A DNA stretch of 64,000 nucleotides from Cordilura impudica (GCA_963682025.1 OY821521.1:171251665-171315664); one strand, 5' to 3'. Positions 22,775 to 35,500 are shown, counted from the first letter of the stretch. Numbers and translations: made by a program. The notes: generated from the letters alone by a model not told the origin.

Positions 22775-22937
22775 TACTTTATTAAATGTTTACAAAATAT
22801 TTCCTAGAATGTTATGTAGTATTTTTTTAAATATGGCCAAGTTTTTACGATAACTTGACCGGCTGGCGATGTGAGCCGCTGTATTTTTGAAATTCTTGAA
22901 AATAACTTCGAAATCTCACATAATTATTATTAATTCT

Positions 22938-23361
22938 ATGATTTTTTTTTATTTAATAAAGACCCTAAAGGTATGCTAGTCAATTTTAGCCAATTCACAA
23001 TTCAACATTTTTTAAATGTCGATTGCGTTATTGGTTTATGTCCAAAATTATTTTTCAATGTTTTTGCTTTATGTCCAAAGTTATTTTCCAACTCAACACA
23101 ATTATTATTGTGAATGAAGAAAACAAATTCACAAACACATTAACAAATTTAATAAACACACACATAGCATTGTGTAATTTTATGTATGCATTAGTAGCAA
23201 CTTTAAATGCAGTTTACCCCAAAAAATTTAAAAATCTGTAAATCTGTTGCACAGCTAAAAGGAAATACCTTTCAAATACGGTACGTTTAGTCAAAATTGG
23301 AAGAAAACTGTGCAACAAATCATCGGTCACAAGAAATCGCCTTACCTATTAATATTATAGA
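22938..23361 (-). mobile_element. Helitron-like element, copy 5, 3' end missing
   Basis: Contains tttaataaagaccctaaagg, gccaattcacaattcaac, acacattaacaaatttaat, aaatctgtaaatctg, tcacaagaaatcgcctta and attataga followed by T at 23362. The CTAG/hairpin end is absent. It carries an extra segment near 23010-23110 (tatgtccaaaatta and a second tatgtccaaagtta). It lies inverted relative to the copy at 22415, with about 160 bp between. Confidence 0.75.
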
Positions 23362-23925
23362 TTTCAAAGCAGCATTGTATTGAAAAATTGCAAAAAAAAA
23401 ATTTGACAGTTTCAAAAAATTTTGTTTTTCACAATATGTTAACTTTTAATATTGAATAACCATAAATGACATCATTGCTTCACGACGCTGGTACTTAAAT
23501 AAAAAAAATTCAGAGCCTTTCACCAGAAAATCTTTATAAGTACCTAATTTAAAACATTTTAAACTTAAAATTGTTGCAATTATATATTTTACTTTTTACT
23601 CACCTTTTTTAATGTTTTGAATATTATTTTATTAAAATTACTTTAACAAACTACACAAACGAACTGAATTTCAGCATTAAGCAACAAAAAATATAAAATG
23701 CAATAAATCGAACAGTTTGTTTACAAAAAATTTTAGTCAACTCAACAATGTAATTTATGTAACTGTTATAATAATAATATTTTTTAACGAATCAAAAATT
23801 TAAATATGAAAAATATGAAAATTTATCTTGATGAATGAAAATAAGGAACTTACGGGTATTTTTTTCAAATTAAAATGCAAAATATTGTTTAATAAATTAA
23901 AATCAACAAATCTAAGATATCAGAT
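23362..23925. other. AT-rich spacer
   Basis: Non-periodic sequence, many A/T tracts, no gene or element recognised. Confidence 0.55.
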
Positions 23926-26900
23926 GGTTGTAGTCTTTTGTAACTCTAAATGTTCTGTGGTAGTTGTAATTATGTAGCTGTGCAGGGTGTATACAATATT
24001 AAAACAATTGAGCTTAGAGATGATCTTCATTAGTTTGAAGTTAGGTTAGTTTTATGTTGTGTTTCGTTAAATATAATGAACGAAGTTAAAGGATTTAAAG
24101 TTTTGAATGATTATGTACTTTTAGAAGTATGGCTTTAATTGAAAAATTTATAATTAAAAAAAATTTTTTTTTCTAATGAATTGTCTTTTAAAACTCTGAG
24201 AAATATGTAGTTTTTGTATTAATATTGTAGCTCTGTGGTATACATTTATTTCTAATTAACTAAAGATGTGTTTCAAAAATGCATCTATATTTAAATGATG
24301 GATGGCCCTAATTAGTAGAAATATTGTAGATGAATTTTTGTGGTTAAAGTTTTGTAGTTGAAGTTTTGTAGCTGTAATTTTATATTAAAAAGAAAAAATT
24401 TCAAGGCATATATATTGAAAAAAGGGATGAAAACTGTGAATCCGTTTTTAAAGAGATGACTAAACAAAATGTTAATGTGGCTGTAGTTTTGCAGTTGTTA
24501 TGTGGTGGATTATAGATATTGACTGTTTCCGACTGTTTATAAATACTGAAAACATTAAGACTACTCTGAAATTGTTATTGAAATTTGATTGTGTTTTGCA
24601 GGTGTAGTTTTTGTGTTGATGAAGGGTTTGAAATGCTGACAACTCTGTATTTGTAGTCACTGTATTGAAATTGTAGTTTTGTAGTTCAGTAGTACAAGTT
24701 TATTTGTAATTAACTAAGGATGTGTTTCAAAAGCGTATCTGTATTTAAATTACTTTCTGGCCTTGATTAGTTAATATTTTGTAAATCCAAAATAATAAGC
24801 AAAATATTTTGAAGGCATCTAAATTGAGAAAAGGGTGTAATGCAAACTTTTCATATGTTTTTAATGGGCTGACTATAACAAAACTTTGATATTGTTGTAG
24901 TTTTGCAGTTGTTGTTGTTTTTTTTTTCATTTGTAGATCTCGTTTTTGGTATTGCATTGTAATTGTAGCTTTGTAGTTCAGTAGCACAAGTTTATTTGTA
25001 ATTAACTAAAGCTGTGTTTCAAAAACTGCTCTGTAATTTGTGTTTTTACAATAATTTTGTTTTCATTTGTAGATGTCGTTTTTGGTTTGATGAATAAAGT
25101 CTTTTTAAAAACTGACTAGCCTGAATTTGTAGTTAATGTTTTGTAATTGTAGCTTTGTAGTTCAGTAGTACAAGTTTATTTGTAATTAACTAAGGATGTG
25201 TTTCAAAAATGCTTCCGTATTTAAATGACAAACACTGATTGGTTGAAGTTTTGTGATAAAGTTTTGTAGTTGAAGTTTTGTAGCTGTAATTTTATGTTAA
25301 TAAGTAAATAGTTGGAGGCGGCACATAAATTGAGAAATATGCGCAGCGAAAACTGTTAAACTATTTTTAAAGGGCGGACTAAAACAAATCATGAATATTG
25401 CTGTAGTTTTGTAGTTAACGTTATGTAGTTGATAAGAAGTTTTGACTGTTGTAGAATGTTCCACTACGCTGGAATTTTTATTGTAACTTTGTTTTATTTC
25501 ACAACTGTGGTTTTTATTTTGATGAATAAAGCCTTTTGAAACTCGGACTAATCTGTTGCTGCAATTACTGTATTGTAATTGTAGCTTTGTAGTTCAAGTT
25601 GTGTTTCAGTAATGCTTCCGTATTTAAATGACTAACCCTGATTAGTTAAAGTTCTGTAGATGAAGTTTTGTAGGTGAAGTTTTGTCGATAAAGTTTTCTA
25701 GTTGAAGTTTTGTAGCTGTAATTTTATGTTAATAAGTAAAAAAAGTTGGAGGGGGCACATAAATTGAGAAATATCCGCAACGAATTAACGAAGGATGTGT
25801 TTCAAAAATGCTTCCGTATTTAAATGACTAACCCTGATTGGTTGAAGTTTTGTAGGTGAAGTTTTGTCGATAAAGTTTTCCAGTTGAAGTTTTGTAGCTG
25901 TAATTTTATCTTAATAAGTAAAAAATTTGGAGGGTATATTAATTGAGAAATGTGCGCAATGAAAACTGTTAAACTGTTTTTAAAGGGCGGACTGTAGTTT
26001 TGTAGTTGTCGTTATGTGGCGGATTAGAAGTTTTGACTGTTGTAAACTGCTCCACTGCTCTGAAATTTTTATTGAAACTTTGTTTTTTTTCGCAGCTGTG
26101 GTTTTTATTTTGATGAATAAAGTCTTTTGAAACTCTGACTAATCTTTTGCTGCAATTACTGTATTGTAATTGTAGCTTTGTAGTTCGGTAGTACAAGTTG
26201 TGTTTCAAAAATGCTTCCATATTTAAATGACTAACCCTGTTTAGTTGAAGTTCTGTAGATGAAGTTTTGTAGGTGAAGTTTTGTCGATAAAGTTTTGTAG
26301 TTGAAGTTTTGTAGCTGTAATATTATGTTAATAAGTAAAAAATTTGGAGGGCACATAAATTGAGAAATGTGCGCAACGAATTAACTAAGGATGTGTTTCA
26401 AAAATGCTTCCGTATTTGAATGACTAACCCTGATTGGTTGAAGTTTTGTAGGTGAAGTTTTGTCGATAAAATTTTGTAGTTAAAGTTTTGTAGCTGTAAT
26501 TTTATGTTAATAAGTAAAAAATTTGGAGGGTACATTAATTGAGAAATGTGCGCAATGAAAACTGTTAAACTATTTTTCAAGGGCGGACTAAAACAAATCA
26601 TGAATATTTGCTGTAGTTTTGTAGTTGTTATGTGGTGGATTAGAAGTTTTGACTCTTTTAGACTGCTCCACTACTCTGGAATTTTTATTATAACTTTGTT
26701 TTTTTTTCGCAGCTGTGGTTTTTATTATGATGAATAAAGTCTTTTGAAACTCTGACTAATCTTTTGCTGCAATTACTGTATTGTAATTGTAGCTTTGTAG
26801 TTCTGACGTACAAGTTTATTTGTAATTAACTAAGGATGTGTTTCAAGAATGCTTCTGTATTTAAATGACTGGATGATTCTGACTAGTTAAAGATTTGTAG

Positions 26901-27060
26901 TTGATGTTCTGTAGTTAACGTTTTGTAAATGAAGGTTTATTATTGAAGTTTTGTAGCTGTAATGTTATCTTTATAAATAAAATATTTTGAGGGCCTATAC
27001 ATTGATAAACGGGTGTGATGAAAAGTGTTAAACTGTTTGTAAAGGGCTGACTAAAACAAA
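23926..27060. repeat. Higher-order satellite of about 597 bp (gttttgtagttg family)
   Basis: Short motif gttttgtagttg/gtagctgtaatttt is embedded in long repeat units. The landmark (a/t)tgtgtttca followed by atgcttc or its variants is at 24264, 24719, 25011, 25194, 25600, 25794, 26199, 26390 and 26835. From 25.2 to 26.4 kb the intervals alternate about 405 and 193, so a unit of about 597 bp contains a duplicated front part. Other landmarks are ggagggcacataaattg, actgttaaactgtttt and gatgaataaagtctttt. Frames on both strands are incidental. Confidence 0.85.
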
Positions 27061-28479
27061 ACATGAATTTTGTTGTAGTTTTGCAGTTGTTGTTCTATCA
27101 AAAAATAGTAAACATTTTTTTCTTTTGTATAATTTTGGTTTGTTTTGTAGCTGTAGCTTTTGTTGTTAGTGCTTGGTCTTTGTTGTGTGCTTGTTTGGTT
27201 TGTTTGTGTTTGTTGTGTCTTTGTAGTTCTGTAGTTTATGTTTATCTCAACAAAACATTTGTGCGGAAATAAAACAAGTGTTTTTTTGGTTTTGCTTTTT
27301 CTTTAAGTGTATAATTTTAAATTTTATTGAATTTTATTTTTCTTAACAAAAAAATGGATTTTTCAATATGTAGTTGTTCTTGTTCTTTTTTTTGTAATTT
27401 TAATTTTAGTATATAAGTATGTACTTTTTAAGTAGTATTAGTATTTAAGTAGTAGTATTTAGTATTTTAGTTTTAGTATTTAATGTTTTTTTTTTTTTTT
27501 GGGGGGGGAGGGGTATATTTATGTATTTGTTGTATTCTTGTATGGCTTTAGGCTACATTTAAAACATGTGGTTTTGTGGTTGGTTTTTTCAATATTTTTG
27601 TTTTGTCTAACATTTATTTGTTTGGTAGTTTGTATTTGTTTTTGTTGTTTTGTTTGTTTTTTTTTCTATATTAAATATATATTTATTTTGTTTTGGAAAA
27701 AATTTACTTGTTTTTTATATATATTTTGTTTAGTTTTTTATGGTTTGTGATTTGTTGTTTATATTTCTTTTGGCTGGGTTTTGATACTACTACTATTTTG
27801 TTGTTGTTGTTGGTGTTTGTTTAATTTAATATTTAATTAAAAAATTTGAAATGCAAATATATGTAATATTAATTGAAAAATGTTTTTTGAATAAGTGTAG
27901 GGAGGGAGATTTTGAGAGGATGATTTAAAAGAGTAGGAGAGAGAGAAAGAATGAGTGAGATAGTTTAGTTTAAATATTATATCGTAATCTACAATTGAAA
28001 CGACAAGTTTTAAAAATTCTCAATTTTCAATAAATTTTTTTATTTCTTCTCAATTGTCTTACTTTAACGTTTAAAGTGAATTACAATTATTCTTTTGTAA
28101 TTCTTCATGCATTATTGTTTATAGCTTTTCGTATCAATTGTATTTGCCGCAAACTGAAATATTTCCTACTACAATTTTATTGATTTTAAAAATGACATTA
28201 TTTATGGAGTAGGAAAATGTTTTTTTTTTGCAAATCATTTTATGAGATTTTGTTGTATGCTTTTCTTTTAAATTAAATTAGAGTGTTAGATTGCCTAGAA
28301 GGTGTTTGAACTTAAATTTTGAAAAGTTAATGTTAAATTGTTTTCAGCAAAACCTTTTTTTTTTGAAGTCAGCGCAAAACTAAAATTTTTAATTTTTTGT
28401 GAAACTGGATGAAAAAAAATTTAATTTAATTTTTTACATGGATTTCTAGGTCCAGGTGCTAAATGCTCATTTTTTAAAA
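27061..28479. other. T/G-rich then AT-rich spacer
   Basis: 27060-27850 has strongly T-rich plus-strand sequence with gttgttgtt stretches and a G8AG4 run at 27501-27513 after a T tract. 27895-27965 is purine-rich. The remainder is AT-rich. Frames at 27063-27272 and 27499-27750 are Cys/Val/Phe-rich products of skewed composition and are not called genes. Confidence 0.55.
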
Positions 28480-28662
28480 TCAGAATTTCAAAGAATTTGG
28501 GCATATATTAAACGTAAGGAGGTTTAAGAATTCCATCTTAATTTCCGCTACTGGAAAGATATAATCATTACTGACCTGCTGATCGCTTCCATAAAAAAGC
28601 ATCATGGCACATCCTGACTTTTTAATACAAACTTGTAAAAATAGGTGGTAAAATATACTTTT
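28480..28662 (-). other. Unassigned open frame in a GC-richer island
   Basis: Minus-strand frame of 60 codons without a stop, ending TGA at 28482-28480, in a short stretch richer in GC than its surroundings. It reads protein-like (for example SGCAMMLFYGSDQQ) and has two Met codons at 28605-28600. The other strand is also largely open in the same triplet phase, so the frame may be chance. No clear flanking splice signals. Could be a decayed exon or transposon fragment; not recognised. Confidence 0.2.
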
Positions 28663-31600
28663 TTAAGAAAAATAACTTTAAAAAAAATACTTCTTTAAGA
28701 AAAGTTATTTTTTAAGAACAACGTACTTTTAAAGAAAGGTGCCTTTATAAGAAGTTCTTAAAAAAGTACTTTTTTAAGAAAAGCTAACTTTAATAAGGAA
28801 AACTACTTTTTCAAGAAAAAGGAACTTTTTTAAAAAATGTATTTTCCTAAAAAAGGTACCTTTTAAGAAAAGTTAATATATTAAAATAAAATTCTTTATT
28901 AAGAAAAATTACTATTTTACAAATGGTACTTTTTTAAGAAAGGCTAATTTTATTAAGGAAAAGTACTTTTTTTTTATAAAATTTACTTTTTAAGAAAAAC
29001 TGTAAAAAAATTTTATTGTATTAAGAAAAGTTATTTTTTAAAAAGATGTACTTTTTTAAGAATAGGTACTTTTTTACGAACATTTTCTTTTTTAAGAAAA
29101 TTTTCTCTTTAAGTAAAAGTCGTTTTTTAGAAAATTTATTTTTTTATAAAATGGTACTTTCTTTTAAGAAAATTTACTTATGGAAAATAAAGAAAAGGTA
29201 CTTTTTAAGAAAATTTAATTTTTTAAGAAAATGTGCTTTTCAAGAAAGGGTACTTTTTTAAGAGAAGATACGTTTTGAGGAAAATATATTTTTTTAAGAA
29301 AATATTATATTATTTTAAGAAAAGGTTCTTTTTAATAAAAAGTACTTTCTAAAAAAAGTTACTTTGTTGAGAAAATGCACTTTTTGATGAAAATATACGT
29401 TTTAGAAAATTTACTTTTATAGAAAATCTACTTTTATAGAAAATCTATTTTAGTAAGAAAAGGTACCTTTTAAGAAAAGTTATTTTTTACGAAAAAAGTT
29501 CTTTATTAAAAAAAGTTATTTTTTAAGAAAAGTTATCTTTCAAGAACAACGTACTTTTAAAGAAAGTTGCCTTTTAGAGAAAAGCTATTTTTTAAAGAAA
29601 AAGTTCTTAAAAAAGTACTTTTTTAAGAAAAGCTAATTTTAATAAGGAAAATTAATTTTTAAAGAAAAACGTACTTTATTAAAAAATTTACACTCTTTAA
29701 AAAATGTACTTGCATAAAAAAGGTACCTTTTAAGATATGTTAATATATTAAGATAAAATTTTTTATTAAGAAAAATTACTTTTTTACAAATGGTACTTTT
29801 TTAAGAAAAGCTAATTTTATTAAGGAAAAGTACTTTATTTTTTATAACATTTACTTTTTTAAGAAAAACTGTACAAAAATTTTATTTTACTAAGAAAGGT
29901 TATTTTTTAAAAAGAGGTACTTTTTTAAGAATAGGTACTTTTTTAAGAAAATGTACTCTTTAAGTAAAGGTAGTTTTTTATAAAATTTATTTTTTTATAT
30001 AAAGGTACTTTCTGTTAAGAAAATTTATTTCTATAGAAAATGTATTTTTTTAAGAAAAGGTACTTTTTAAGAAAATGTAATTTTTTTAAGAAAATGTGCT
30101 TTTGAAGAAACGGTACTTTTTTAAGAAAAGGTACGTTTTTTGGAAAATATATTTTTTTAAGAAAATGTACTTTTTTAAGAAAAGGGCAACTTTTTAATAA
30201 AAATTACTTTCTAAGAAAAAGTTACTTTGATAAGAAAATGCACTTTTTTATGAAAATATACTTTTTTAGAAAATTTTCTTTTATAGAAAATCAAGTTTTA
30301 TAGAAAATGTATTTTTTTAAGAAAAGGTACCTTTTAAGAGAGTTATTTTTTTTACGAAAAATGTTCTTTATTAAGAAAAGTTATTTTTTAGAAGTGGCAT
30401 TTTTTTAAAGAAAAGGTAATTTTTAAGAAAATGTAATTTTTTTTATGAAAAACTTTTGTAGGAAAATGTGCCTTTTGAGAAAAGGTACTTTTTAAAAAAG
30501 TACTTTTTGAGAAAAGGCACTTTTAAAAAAAAGTACTTTTTAAAAAAAGGTACATTTTAAAAAAGGTACTTTTTAGAAAAAGGTACTTTTTAACAAAAGT
30601 TAATATATGAAGAAAAAATTCTTTTTTACAAATAGTACTTTCTTAAGAAAAGCTAATTTTACTAAGAAAAAGTCCTTTTTTTTAATAAAATTTACTTTTT
30701 TAAAAAAACTGTTCAAAAATTTTATTTTATTTTTAAAAAAGGTACTTTTTAAGAAAATTAAATTTTTTAATCAAAAATACGTTTTAAGAGAAGGAACTTT
30801 GTTAAGAAAGTGTACCGTGTTAAGAAAAGGTACTTAAAAAAAATTTCCTTTTTAAGAAAATGAACTTCTTTATGAAAAGGTCGTTTTTTGAAAAAAGTTG
30901 CTATTTAACAAAAATGTTATTTTTTATGATAATGTACTTTTTTAACAAAATGTACTTTTTAAGAAAAGATACTTTTTTCAGAAAAGGCACTGTTTACAGA
31001 AATTTTAATTTTTAAGAAATTTACTTTTTAAGGAAATGTTTTTTTTAAGTACTTTTTTAAGAAAAATTTACTTATTTAATAAAAAGTACTTTTAAACAAA
31101 ATGACCTTGTTAAGGAAATGTACACTATTAAAAAAGTAGTTTTTTAAAAAAAATTACTTTTTTAAGAAAATTTACTTTTTTATGAAAACGTACTTTTTTA
31201 TGAAAATAAAATGTGCTTTAAAAATAAGGTACTTTTTAAAGACAATGAACTTTTCTAAGAAGAGGTAATTTTATAAGAAGAATTACTTTGTTAAGAAAAA
31301 CGACTTTTTAAGAAACGGTACTTTTTAAGGAAAGGTGCTTTTTAAGCAAAGGCACTTTTTTAAGAAAAGATACTTTTGGAAGAAAATGTACTTTGATAAG
31401 AACAGGTACCTTTTAAGAAAAGATAATTTTTTAAGGGAATGTAAATTTTTAAGAAAGTATGTACTTTTGAGAAAAGTTAGTTTTTGAGAAAAGGTACTTT
31501 TTAAAAAAGGTACTTTTTAAGAAAATTTAATTTTTTAATCAAAAGTACTTTTTAAGAGAAGGAACTTTGTTAATAAAGTGTACCGTTTTAAGAAAATGTA

Positions 31601-33730
31601 CTTAAAAAATGTACTTTTTAAGAAAATGAACTTCTTTATTAAAAGGAACTTTTTGAAAAAAGTTACTATTAAACAAAAATGTTCCTTTTTATGATAGTGT
31701 ACTTTTTTTAAGAAAATGCTTTTTTTAAAAAAGATACTTTTTTCAGAAAAGGTATTGTTTTTAGAAAATTAATTTTTAAGAAATTTACTTATTAAGAAAT
31801 TTACTTTTTTTTTAAAGTACTTTTTGAAGAAAAATTTACTTATATAATAAAACGTACTTTTTAAGAAAAGGAACTTCGTTAAGGAAATGTACACTATTAA
31901 AAAAAGTAGTTTTTTAAAAAAATTTACTTTTTTAAAAAATTTACTTTTTTATGAAAACGCACTTTTTTATGAAAATAAAATGTGTTTTAAAAATAAGGCA
32001 CTTTTTACAGACAATGTACTTTTCTAAGAGGTAAAAAAATACTTTTTTAAGAAAAACGACTTTTTTAAGAAACGGTACTTTTTAAGGAAAGGCACTTTTT
32101 TAAGAAAAGATACTTTTTGAAGGAAATGTACTTTGATAAGAACAAGTACTTTTTAAGAAAAGGTAATTTCTTAAGAAAAGGTAACTTTTTAAGAAAGTAT
32201 ACTTTTTAAGAAAAGCTGTATTTTAAGAAAAGGTACTTTTGGAAGAAATGGTACTTTTTTGAAAAATTTAGATTTTTAAAAAATTTACTTTTATAGAAAA
32301 TGTATTTTTTTTTTTAAGAAAAGGTACTTTTTATGAAAATTTAATTTTTTAAGAAAAATGTGCTTTTTAAGAAAGGGTACTTTTTTGATAAAAGACACGT
32401 TTTGCGGAAAAGATATTTTTTTTAAGAAATTTACTTTTTAAGAAAAGGTTCTTTTTAATAAAAAGTGCTTTCTAAGAAAAAGTGACTTTGTTAAGAAAAT
32501 GCACTTTTTTATGAAAATATACTTTTAAGAAAATTTACTTTTATAGAAAATCTACTTTTATAAAAAATATAAAGAAAAGTTATTTATTTTCTTTATTGAG
32601 AAAATTTATTTGTTAGAAGTGGTACTTTTTTAGGAGAAGGTAATTTTTAAGAAAACGTACTTATTTATGAAAAAGTACTTTTGTAAGAAAATGTACCTTT
32701 TGAGAAAAGGTACTTATTTAAAAAAGTACTTTTTGAGAAAAGGTACTTATTTAAAAAAGTACTTTTTGAGAAAAGGTACTTTTTTAAAAAAATTTACTTT
32801 TTAAGGAAATTAAATTTTTTAATCAAAAGTACTTTTTAAGAAAATGAACTTTGTTAAGAAAGTGTACCGTAAGGTATTTAAAAAAATGCACTTTTTAAGA
32901 AAATTAACTTCTTTATGAAAAGGTAATTTTTTGAAAAAAGTAACTATTTAACGAACATGTTCTTTTTTAGGAAAATGTACTTTTTAAGAAACGATACTTT
33001 TTTCAGAAAAGGTACTGTTTTCAGAAATTGTAGTTTATTAGGAAATTTTCGTTTTTGGAAAAGGTTTTTTTTTAAAAGGTACTTTTTTAAGAAAAATTTA
33101 CTTATTTAATAAAAAAGTACTTTTTAAGAAAAGGAACTTTGTTAAGGAAATGACACTATTAAAAAATGTAGTTTTTAAAAAAAATTTTCTCTTAAGAAAA
33201 TTTACTTTTTTATGAAAATGTACTTTTTTATGAAAATAAAATGTGCTTTAAAAATAAGGTACTTTTTAAAGACAATGCACTTTTCTAAGAGGTAATTTTT
33301 TAAGAAGAATTACTGTTTTAAGAAAAACGATTTTTTTAAGAAACGGTACTTTTTAAGGAAAGGTGCTTTTTAAAGACACTTTAAATGGTACTAATGGTTC
33401 TTTTTTTTGAAAAATGTTGTTTTTAAGAAAATGTACTTTTTCAAGAATATTAAACGAACAGGTACTTTTAAAGAAATGTATTTTTAAAGAAAAATAACTT
33501 TTTTATGAAAAGGTACTTATTGAAGAAAAATTACTTTCTAGAAAAAGGCAATTTTTCTGAGAAAATAAACCTTTTTAAAAAAGGTATTTTTTAAGAAAAT
33601 GTACTTCTCTAAGAAAAGTAAGAACGAACGAATTTATAAAAACGGTCTTTTGATCACGCATGGTAGGAATAGTGTTAAAACATTTTATTTTTTTAAGAAA
33701 AATGGCTTTTTAATAAAAGGTACTTTTTTA
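28640..33730 (+). repeat. 18-bp GTAC minisatellite array (D)
   Basis: Units near aagaaaaggtactttttt in the ggtac sense, as in 2839-7310. Blocks of ordered variants recur. Examples are aacaacgtacttttaaag at 28.71 and 29.54 kb, ttttttaatcaaaa at 30.77, 31.54 and 32.82 kb (spacings about 768 and 1284), and a bgcac..tatagaaaatct-type group at 29.4, 30.24 and 32.5 kb. Frames at 29046-29261, 30607-30837 and 33599-33829 are repeat by-products, though the last runs out into unique sequence. Confidence 0.92.
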
Positions 33731-34263
33731 GATATACAAAATGTACCACCATCTTTCCACGCTTTTAATAATTTTACGCCTTTTTATGCGAGTTTAAAGA
33801 AATCGCGTCTTAGTGGGTCTTTAAGCTGAATATTAATAATGTAGAGTTACAGAATCGGTCAGTATTCAGTGATGAGCATGAATTAATTGAATGAATTATT
33901 TAATCATGGACATCAGCTTCACTTTCAGCTGATGTCCTTGGCTGATTTTATTTGTCGACTAAAGGCCCTGGAATTAATTGAAAATTTAAATCTTTTAGGA
34001 ATTTAAATAAAAAAAATTAAGTCGTTATGGACTTAATAGAAAAGTTAAGACTCCCGTAGATTTAAGTCAAAAAGTTTAGCTTTTCGAACACTTAAGTCAA
34101 ACAATTTAAGTCCGGCATTAAATTCAGGGATTTACTTCGTAAGGAAATCATATGAATTAAGAAAAAATCCAAATCAATTTTAACTTCTTCTTAGTTTTGC
34201 TCTGAAATTGATTTCTTCGATTTAAGTTTATTATAAAAGCAAAATTTTATTTGAGACTTCGCA
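33731..34263. other. Unique spacer with ttaagtc repeats
   Basis: 33830-33870 carries gttacagaatcggtcagt, related to 16.5 kb. 34000-34120 has several ttaagtc/gacttaa motifs in both orientations, for example ttaagtcgttatggacttaa at 34019. No gene seen. Confidence 0.5.
33908..33937. other. Perfect 11-bp-stem hairpin
   Basis: ggacatcagct (33908-33918) and agctgatgtcc (33927-33937) are exact complements with an 8-base loop. It stands alone in unique sequence; function unknown. Confidence 0.85.
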
Positions 34264-34350
34264 ACCTCCTGGCAATCGTAACTAAAGTTAAGCATTAACT
34301 TCTGGTCTCACTGAGATAAGTTCTCAAGCCCAAATTGGTGAAGGAGTAAG
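34264..34350 (+). pseudogene. Possible 5S rRNA-derived fragment
   Basis: The segment ctcctggcaatcgtaac, taaagttaagca, ggtctcactgagataag and caagcccaaattgg follows the order of the middle of a 5S rRNA gene (ccgatcac, gaaattaagca, the box C region ggttagtacttagatggg, then cttggga). Similarity is imperfect and judged by eye against recalled fly 5S sequence. It could be a 5S pseudogene or the head of a 5S-type SINE, or chance. Confidence 0.25.
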
Positions 34351-34385
34351 TTTTAAATAAGAATGTTTTGATTAAAACTTAATGT

Positions 34386-34695
34386 GTAGTTAATATACGA
34401 GTATGTGTACTTTTAAATGTATAAGTGTCATAAATGCTAGTATTTTAAAAGTATAAAAGTGTTATAAATGTTTTATGTGTCTTAAATGTATGTGTTTTAA
34501 GTATATTTTTGTGTTTTAAATGTATGTATTGTAAGTGTATGCATTTCAAATGCATGTGTGTTTTAAATGTATCTATTTTAAATATATAAGTGTTATAAAT
34601 GTATGTGTCTTAAAAGTATGTGTGTTATAAATGTATGTGTCTTAAAGTGTAATAAGTATGTGTCTTAAATGTATGAATGTATGCCTTACAAATTG
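34386..34695 (+). repeat. aaatgtatgtgt minisatellite
   Basis: Tandem variants of taaatgtatgtgtcttaaa/ttataaatgtatgtgt, unit about 18-25 bp, cover about 300 bp. Confidence 0.85.
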
Positions 34696-35500
34696 TGTTC
34701 TTTTTTTGTTTTTGTTGTTGTTGTTGTATATACTAACGTTTGTTTTTTATGTTTAAGTGTTAATATTTAATTAATGCTAATAACTAATTTGGACTTTCTA
34801 AAAGGAATTTGTGTGTGTGTGTGTTTGTGTGTTCTAGTTACCAAAATCATAGAAATAAGGGGGGGGGGGGGGTAAAAACCTCAACTAACCGCGTGCTATT
34901 GTGTGTTTAGGTGTGCTTATATATACCAAACACAATGTTAAGGATTTTAAAAATTATAAACAAAATGTAACACTGATATTTAGTAAATTGGAAATTAATG
35001 AAAAAGTTATATTTACTAATCTAATCTAAACAAAATAACAAAAATTAGCATTTCTTAAATATTTTTTTTTATCAAATTATTTAATATAAGAAAATCTTAA
35101 TTTCGAAAACATTGGAAGAACTGAATCTTAATGGTCTTTAAACTATTATAATTATTTTAACTAATATTTGTGAATGTACAACTACAGCTGATCCTTAAGC
35201 AAATTATCTAGCTTTAATAATTCTGTGTCTATTATAAGAAAAGCTCTTAAAATTAGAATTAAATTAAATATCGAGTTTTTTTGTAAAAAAATGTTTCAGA
35301 ATTCAAGGATTTTTTTCTAGAAAATACAAAAGAAATAATGATAAAAAATCTGAGGGTATTTCTTTAGGAAAAATGACTGTTGATCAATAACAATATGCTT
35401 TTTATATTGAAAACACTCATAATTCGAATAATGGCTTCTAGGATATAATGTTGGTAAGATATTGAAAATATCGTGTTATTAAATTCAGCACATTTTCATA
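34696..35500. other. AT-rich spacer with GT and poly-G tracts
   Basis: A (GT)n stretch lies at about 34811-34831 and a run of 14 G at 34859-34872. The rest is non-periodic and holds no recognised gene. gctgatccttaagc at 35187-35200 recurs inverted at 42911-42924. Confidence 0.6.
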
